Made by a program: the position numbers and the translations under genes | Notes under the pieces: model-generated | Database searches by the model: none | What the model was told of the DNA's origin: nothing | Seen by the model: the letters and a program-made list of their open reading frames with translations, nothing else | Part shown: positions 60,619-64,000 of the stretch, in pieces | Numbering within the stretch: the first letter of the stretch is position 1 | Layout: each line of letters opens with the position of its first letter | Assembly (NCBI GenBank): GCA_041686935.1 | Contig: JAWLCW010000001.1 | Location: forward strand, 1 to 64,000 | Direction of reading: 5' to 3' | DNA length: 64,000 nucleotides | DNA from: Mariniphaga sp041686935 | GTDB lineage: Bacteria > Bacteroidota > Bacteroidia > Bacteroidales > Prolixibacteraceae

Positions 60619-60681
60619 CTATGTGATCTATGTGCCTATGTGGTATTTTTTTTAACCACAATAGGCACATAGATCACATAG
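60619..60681. repeat. Large palindromic repeat between trpF and trpB
   Basis: Arms 60619-60644 and 60655-60681 are inverted copies over 26 bases with a single 1-base bulge, built from the word CTATGTG/CACATAG repeated (CTATGTGATCTATGTGCC against GGCACATAGATCACATAG), around a T8 loop. It ends at the trpF stop. Confidence 0.8.
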
Positions 60682-61303
60682 TTATATTCGCGATAAAAGT
60701 TTTTATTTTTTCAATATTCTTCAACCCCGGTTCATCTTCAAAACCGCTGTTCAGATCAATTCCAAAAAGTTGCGGATGTTCGAGTTGTTTGATTTCTTCC
60801 GCATCATCCGGCCCAATTCCACCACTTAAAAAGAAAGGAACTTTTCCCTGGTATTTTTTCAGAATTTCCCAGTTGAATTTTTTTCCTGAACCACCGGGAA
60901 CCTCTGATTTGGTGTCGAACAAAAAATAATCGACACTTTTTACAAAGGCTTTCAATGATGAAAATTCAAAATCATCGTTCAGGTTGAAGGCTTTTATCAC
61001 TTTCAATCCCTGTTTTTTCAACAACTGGCAGGTTTTCGGGTTTTCTTTTCCGTGTAGCTGAATGTAATCAAAGCCGAAGTTTTTGGCCAATCCCAAAATT
61101 TCAAAAGCGTTTTCATCCACAAAAACCGCCACTTTGGTTTTGGATGAATGGAAAAGTCCCGGTTCAGTATTTTCCCCCACAAACCGTTTCGATTTTGGGT
61201 AAAATATAAATCCCAGAAAGTCAACCGGTAATTTTTCCACGGCCTCGCGATTGGTGGTGAATTTCATTCCGCAGACTTTTATTTTCAGGTCTTTTTTTAT
61301 CAT
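60674..61303 (-). CDS. trpF: Phosphoribosylanthranilate isomerase
   Basis: A 209-residue TIM-barrel isomerase of tryptophan synthesis. The catalytic cysteine lies in IKVCGMKF; GGIGPDDAEE is the phosphate loop and FGIDLNSGFEDEPGLKN contains the conserved DLNSG. Its last codons lie in the right arm of the palindrome at 60619-60681. Confidence 0.93.
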   Translation of the reverse strand: MIKKDLKIKVCGMKFTTNREAVEKLPVDFLGFIFYPKSKRFVGENTEPGLFHSSKTKVAVFVDENAFEILGLAKNFGFDYIQLHGKENPKTCQLLKKQGLKVIKAFNLNDDFEFSSLKAFVKSVDYFLFDTKSEVPGGSGKKFNWEILKKYQGKVPFFLSGGIGPDDAEEIKQLEHPQLFGIDLNSGFEDEPGLKNIEKIKTFIANITM

Positions 61304-61325
61304 TTTATTTTCTATTTTAATCAGG

Positions 61326-61404
61326 AGATTTCTCAGTCGTGCCTCTTTTGAAATGACGGCTGCGAAAAACGCTTGTCATTTCGACGACACAGGAGGAGAA
61401 ATCT
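61326..61404. repeat. Palindromic repeat left of the GIY-YIG gene
   Basis: An imperfect palindrome with the order AGATTTCTC (61326), GAAATGAC (61350), GTCATTTC (61375), GAGAAATCT (61396), and CTGCG-AAAAA-CGC at the centre. The same four words in the same order make up the repeat at 61767-61851. Confidence 0.75.
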
Positions 61405-61408
61405 GTCA

Positions 61409-61711
61409 CTATAAAGCTTCATAAATTTCGTTATTCATAAACCTCCAATTTGGATTAAATTCATTTATCAAATTATCCTTTTTCTCCCTTCTCCATTTTT
61501 TTATTTCTTTTTCTCTTTCAATAGCATCATTAATTTCCTGAAAATGTTCATAATATATTAGAAAATGGCAATTGTATTTTTTCGTGAATCCGGGTATTAA
61601 TCCGTTTTCATGCTCATATATCCTTCGTTGCAAATCGTTAGTAACCCCAATGTAAAGAACTGTTTTGTTCTTATTGGTAACAATGTAAATGAAATAATTA
61701 TGGTCTCTCAT
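61409..61711 (-). CDS. GIY-YIG nuclease domain protein
   Basis: A 100-residue single-domain GIY-YIG protein. The YFIYIVTNKNKTVLYIGVTN segment holds the two tyrosine motifs (YIV and YIG), R29 in LQRRIYEHENG is the catalytic arginine region, and E65 in the AIEREKEIKKWRREKK segment matches the metal-binding glutamate. These short UvrC-like nucleases occur in many copies in Bacteroidota genomes and their role is unknown. It interrupts the trp operon between trpC and trpF and is bordered on each side by related palindromes. Confidence 0.88.
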   Translation of the reverse strand: MRDHNYFIYIVTNKNKTVLYIGVTNDLQRRIYEHENGLIPGFTKKYNCHFLIYYEHFQEINDAIEREKEIKKWRREKKDNLINEFNPNWRFMNNEIYEAL

Positions 61712-61766
61712 TTTTTAGTATTTATGTTACAGTAAAATACTACTAGTTTTGCACTGTCATGCGAAC

Positions 61767-61851
61767 AGATTTCTCATCCGCCAATAGACGGATTCGAAAT
61801 GACATCCACTAACAACGTATGTCATTTCAACGAGTTTGCGAAAGAAAATCT
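61767..61851. repeat. Palindromic repeat right of the GIY-YIG gene
   Basis: AGATTTCTC (61767), GAAATGACA (61796), TGTCATTTC (61820) and AAAGAAAATCT (61841) form an imperfect palindrome; ATCCG/CGGAT adds an inner stem. It matches the repeat on the other side of the nuclease gene. Confidence 0.75.
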
Positions 61852-61856
61852 ATCCA

Positions 61857-62639
61857 TTACAACTGCATAATTAACTTTTTACACGCCTCTGCCGGATTAT
61901 CTGTTTTCATAAATGTTTCTCCAATCAGAAATCCTTTAAATCCGCTTTTCCTTAAATAGTGAATGGTTTCAGCACCGGCCAGTCCGCTTTCCGAAATTTT
62001 CACAAACTTTTCGGGAATAAGTTCAGCCAGTTTTACGGAAGTTTCCACATCCACTTCAAAAGTTTTCAAGTTGCGGTTGTTCACACCTACTATATCCACA
62101 AAATCGTTTATCGTTTTTAATTCATCGGCATTGTGAATTTCCATCAAAACTTCCATGCCCAGACTTTTGGCTTTTTTGGCCAGTATCTTAGCCTGCTCTT
62201 TTTCCAGGCAGGCAGCAATTAGCAAAATCACGTCGGCGCCAAAAGCTTTTGCTTCCACCAACTGGTAAGTGTCAATTATAAAATCTTTCCGGAGGATGGG
62301 AATCCCGGGATTGACCTCACGCGCCTTGGCCAGGTTGGCCAGTGTTCCGCCAAAGTATTCGTAATCGGTTAAAACCGAAATCCCGGCTACGCCAGCTTCA
62401 GCGTAACCTTTGGTCACTTCTTCCACCTTCACGCGAAAATTGATTTCTCCTTTCGAGGGCGATTTTTGTTTAAATTCGGCAATTATTCCGGAAGAACCGG
62501 GTTTGAGCAAAGCAGCTTTTAGCGAATTACATTTCCGTTGGTAACCCGGATATTTTTTAAGTGTCGCCACCGAAACCACTTTTTTCTGCCGGACAACTTC
62601 GCCCTTTTTGGTTTCTACTATTTTTTCGAGAATGTTCAT
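61857..62639 (-). CDS. trpC: Indole-3-glycerol phosphate synthase
   Basis: A 260-residue TIM-barrel enzyme closing the indole ring. Catalytic lysine region IIAEFKQKSPSKGEI, the second lysine in LRKDFIIDTYQ, the glutamate in EVLMEIHN, GVNNRNLKTFEVD and the serine-glutamate in KISESGLAG are present. It follows trpD after 45 bases that include a GC-rich hairpin. Confidence 0.95.
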   Translation of the reverse strand: MNILEKIVETKKGEVVRQKKVVSVATLKKYPGYQRKCNSLKAALLKPGSSGIIAEFKQKSPSKGEINFRVKVEEVTKGYAEAGVAGISVLTDYEYFGGTLANLAKAREVNPGIPILRKDFIIDTYQLVEAKAFGADVILLIAACLEKEQAKILAKKAKSLGMEVLMEIHNADELKTINDFVDIVGVNNRNLKTFEVDVETSVKLAELIPEKFVKISESGLAGAETIHYLRKSGFKGFLIGETFMKTDNPAEACKKLIMQL

Positions 62640-62652
62640 ACCACTGTATTAT

Positions 62653-62681
62653 GCGCTTAGCGGCTCCAAACCGCTAAGCGC
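62653..62681. other. GC-rich hairpin between trpD and trpC
   Basis: GCGCTTAGCGG (62653-62663) and CCGCTAAGCGC (62671-62681) form a perfect 11-bp stem with a 7-base loop 3 bases after the trpD stop. No T-tract follows on the minus strand, so it is more likely an mRNA-stability or repeat element than a terminator. Confidence 0.65.
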
Positions 62682-62684
62682 GTG

Positions 62685-63674
62685 TTAAAATGTTGTTACT
62701 GCTTTCAGTTTTTGCAACGCTTTCCCGCTTTTCAGCGATTCACCCGCCATATCCACACATTCAGGCAAACTTTTTTCAGGAAAAACCAAGTTCAATCCCA
62801 CTGCGGCGTTGGCCACCACCACATTGTTTTGTTCTTTGGATCCTTTTCCTTCCAGAATGTTCATAAAAATACGGGCAGCCTCTTCTATGGAATCGCCGCC
62901 ATAAATAGTTTTGGGATGAATTTTTTTAAACCCAAAATCGGTCGGCGTAAGATAACCCTCCGATTTCTTTTGTGCAAACCGTGTTGTATCGGTCAGCGAA
63001 ACCTCGTCATATCCATCGTTGCTGGCAATTACGGTAAAATTTACATCCAGCGTTTCGTAAACATTTTTATAATGGTTAAAATTTTCAGTATTGTTAACTC
63101 CCAGCACCTGATATTTAGGTGAGGATGGATTCACCATTGGGCCCAGAATGTTGAAAAAAGTCTGCACTTTCAACGAATGGCGAACCGGGGCAATGTATTT
63201 CATGGCCGGGTGGAAAAGCGGAGCATGCATAAAGCAGAAGTTGCTTTTGTCCAGGTCGTTTTTCAGTTTGGCCGGGTCGTTGCTAAATTTGTACCCCATC
63301 AGTTCAAGCAGATTGGACGAACCACTGGTTGACGAAACGGCGTAGTTGCCATGTTTGGCCACATTCACTCCGCTGCCGGCAATTATAAAACAGGCCAGCG
63401 TGGATATGTTGAATGTGTTTTTTCCGTCGCCGCCGGTTCCAACCACATCAATGGGGTTGTAATCCGAAAGGTCGGTTACAAGGCACAGCTCCGCCATGGC
63501 ATCACGAAACCCAGCCAGCTCATCGGAAGTGATTGGCCGCATTTTAAAAACGGTTAGAAACGAGGCAAATTCCACCTCGCTGTGCATTCCTTTTCCCACC
63601 TCCAGCAAACTTTGCCGGGCCTCAGCGCGTGAAAGCGTATTGCCTTCAAATAAATATTCAAGTGTTTTCTTCAT
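62685..63674 (-). CDS. trpD: Anthranilate phosphoribosyltransferase
   Basis: 329 residues from the ATG at 63674 (MKKTLEYLFEGNTLSRAEAR); the longer frame adds 22 residues. Adds phosphoribose to anthranilate. The PRPP-binding motif is VGTGGDGKNTFNIST and the anthranilate region is KHGNYAVSSTSGSSNLLE. It precedes trpC on the minus strand. Confidence 0.95.
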   Translation of the reverse strand: MKKTLEYLFEGNTLSRAEARQSLLEVGKGMHSEVEFASFLTVFKMRPITSDELAGFRDAMAELCLVTDLSDYNPIDVVGTGGDGKNTFNISTLACFIIAGSGVNVAKHGNYAVSSTSGSSNLLELMGYKFSNDPAKLKNDLDKSNFCFMHAPLFHPAMKYIAPVRHSLKVQTFFNILGPMVNPSSPKYQVLGVNNTENFNHYKNVYETLDVNFTVIASNDGYDEVSLTDTTRFAQKKSEGYLTPTDFGFKKIHPKTIYGGDSIEEAARIFMNILEGKGSKEQNNVVVANAAVGLNLVFPEKSLPECVDMAGESLKSGKALQKLKAVTTF

Positions 63675-63764
63675 ATTAATCAACTTTTTATTTTGCGGTG
63701 CGTACAATGTCTGTTTTTCAATGAACGGAAATGGACGCACCTCGATTTAATTGCCAAATTCCAT

Positions 63765-63784
63765 CCCCGGGATAAATCCCGGGG
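63765..63784. repeat. GC-rich palindrome between trpG and trpD
   Basis: CCCCGGGAT and ATCCCGGGG (63765-63773 with 63776-63784) are perfect arms with a 2-base loop, just after the trpG stop. No T-tract; likely a dispersed repeat or a hairpin that protects mRNA. Confidence 0.55.
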
Positions 63785-63790
63785 CTATTT

Positions 63791-64000
63791 TTATTCTCCC
63801 CCTTTGGGGGAGTTAGAGGGGGCTCCCAACCAGTTTTCAAGTATCTTTTCGCCCAATGGTGTTAAAACCGACTCGGGATGAAACTGAACCCCTTCCACAT
63901 CGAACGTTTTGTGTTTCATCGACATAATCCTTCCTTCGTTGTCGAAGCTTGTGATTTCGAAGCATTCAGGAAGATTTTCCTTTTCCACAATCCAGGAATG
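63791..64000 (-). CDS. trpG: Anthranilate synthase glutamine amidotransferase subunit, C-terminal part
   Basis: The frame enters from the right edge and ends at 63791. Seventy residues are visible, including the catalytic histidine and glutamate in GVQFHPESVLT and the KHKTFDVEG segment. The subunit frees ammonia from glutamine for TrpE. The last residues, APSNSPKGGE, are encoded by a CTCCCCC-TTT-GGGGGAG hairpin repeat, so the C-terminus appears to have been extended by a repeat element. Same strand as trpDCFBA. Assignment over PabA rests on the operon. Confidence 0.85.
   Translation of the reverse strand, partial: HSWIVEKENLPECFEITSFDNEGRIMSMKHKTFDVEGVQFHPESVLTPLGEKILENWLGAPSNSPKGGE
63796..63827. 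repeat. CCCCC-TTT-GGGGG repeat forming the 3' end of trpG
   Basis: CTCCCCCTTTGGGGGAG (63796-63812) is a perfect 7-bp hairpin followed by TTAGAGGGGGCTCCC. Its order matches the repeat at 5507-5536 (TCCCCTTTGGGGA, TTTAGGGGCTT). Confidence 0.65.

Noticed and set aside
1..64000. CRISPR array, tRNA or rRNA genes, complete insertion sequence
   Set aside because: No regular repeat-spacer array, no cloverleaf-like tRNA with a 3' CCA region, no rRNA segment and no transposase-like protein were found on reading both strands.

Overview
The window is chromosomal DNA from a member of the Bacteroidota, most like the marine or anaerobic Marinilabiliales/Prolixibacteraceae (an inference from gene content, not proven). 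Evidence for the phylum: promoters of the TTTG-N19-21-TAnnTTTG type, A-rich leaders without strong Shine-Dalgarno sites, TonB-dependent receptors with carboxypeptidase-regulatory-like N-domains, a type IX secretion sorting domain, BACON domains, acidic surface-lipoprotein signals, PspC/PadR pairs and an atpDC pair apart from the other ATP synthase genes. No tRNA, rRNA, CRISPR array or complete insertion sequence was seen.

Layout. 1-7 kb: a truncated beta-helix protein, class II aldolase, then a Gfo/Idh/MocA oxidoreductase and a HEAT-repeat protein with two DUF1080 domains. 7-18 kb: an unusual thymidylate synthase-fold protein, a HigBA toxin-antitoxin pair, lipB and lipA, then TPR protein-EamA exporter-ruvC, rpsP with a very long acidic tail, a ComB-like phosphatase and a PatB-type lyase. 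18.5-28 kb, all minus strand: glycosyltransferase 9, atpC, atpD, a polyprenyl synthase, an RND-type exporter, an exported isoaspartyl methyltransferase, and a PspC/PadR/secreted WM-repeat unit with an inverted repeat at its likely promoter.

28.8-35.6 kb holds the most system-like locus: an Oar-like TonB receptor, a surface lipoprotein built from BACON and three OB-fold modules, and a type IX-secreted endonuclease I that carries a related OB-like module. I read this as a candidate extracellular nucleic-acid capture and degradation system. 35.8-40.2 kb has nadA, a membrane-anchored LytTR regulator and an outer-membrane barrel. 40.2-48.7 kb is a sialic-acid locus: sialidase, NanA lyase, NanE-type epimerase and a fused NanM-kelch/sodium-symporter. 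An unrelated AAA ATPase with three tandem operator-like sites interrupts it, and its divergent GntR regulator is broken by an internal deletion.

48.7-58 kb: polA followed by a microprotein resembling the HigA N-terminal domain, an acyltransferase, and a sugar oxidoreductase/isomerase group (two Gfo/Idh/MocA proteins and two TIM-barrel isomerase-like proteins) that may work with the DUF1080 protein in 3-keto-sugar chemistry. 58.4-64 kb is the trp operon, minus strand, in the order (trpE outside)-trpG-trpD-trpC-trpF-trpB-trpA, interrupted by palindromic repeats and by a GIY-YIG nuclease gene flanked on both sides by related palindromes.

Intergenic DNA carries several repeat classes: degenerate 7-bp tandem repeats at five places, two of them bracketing a four-helix-bundle (S23-like) gene; large palindromes; and a CCCC-TTT-GGGG hairpin family, one copy of which forms the 3' end of trpG.
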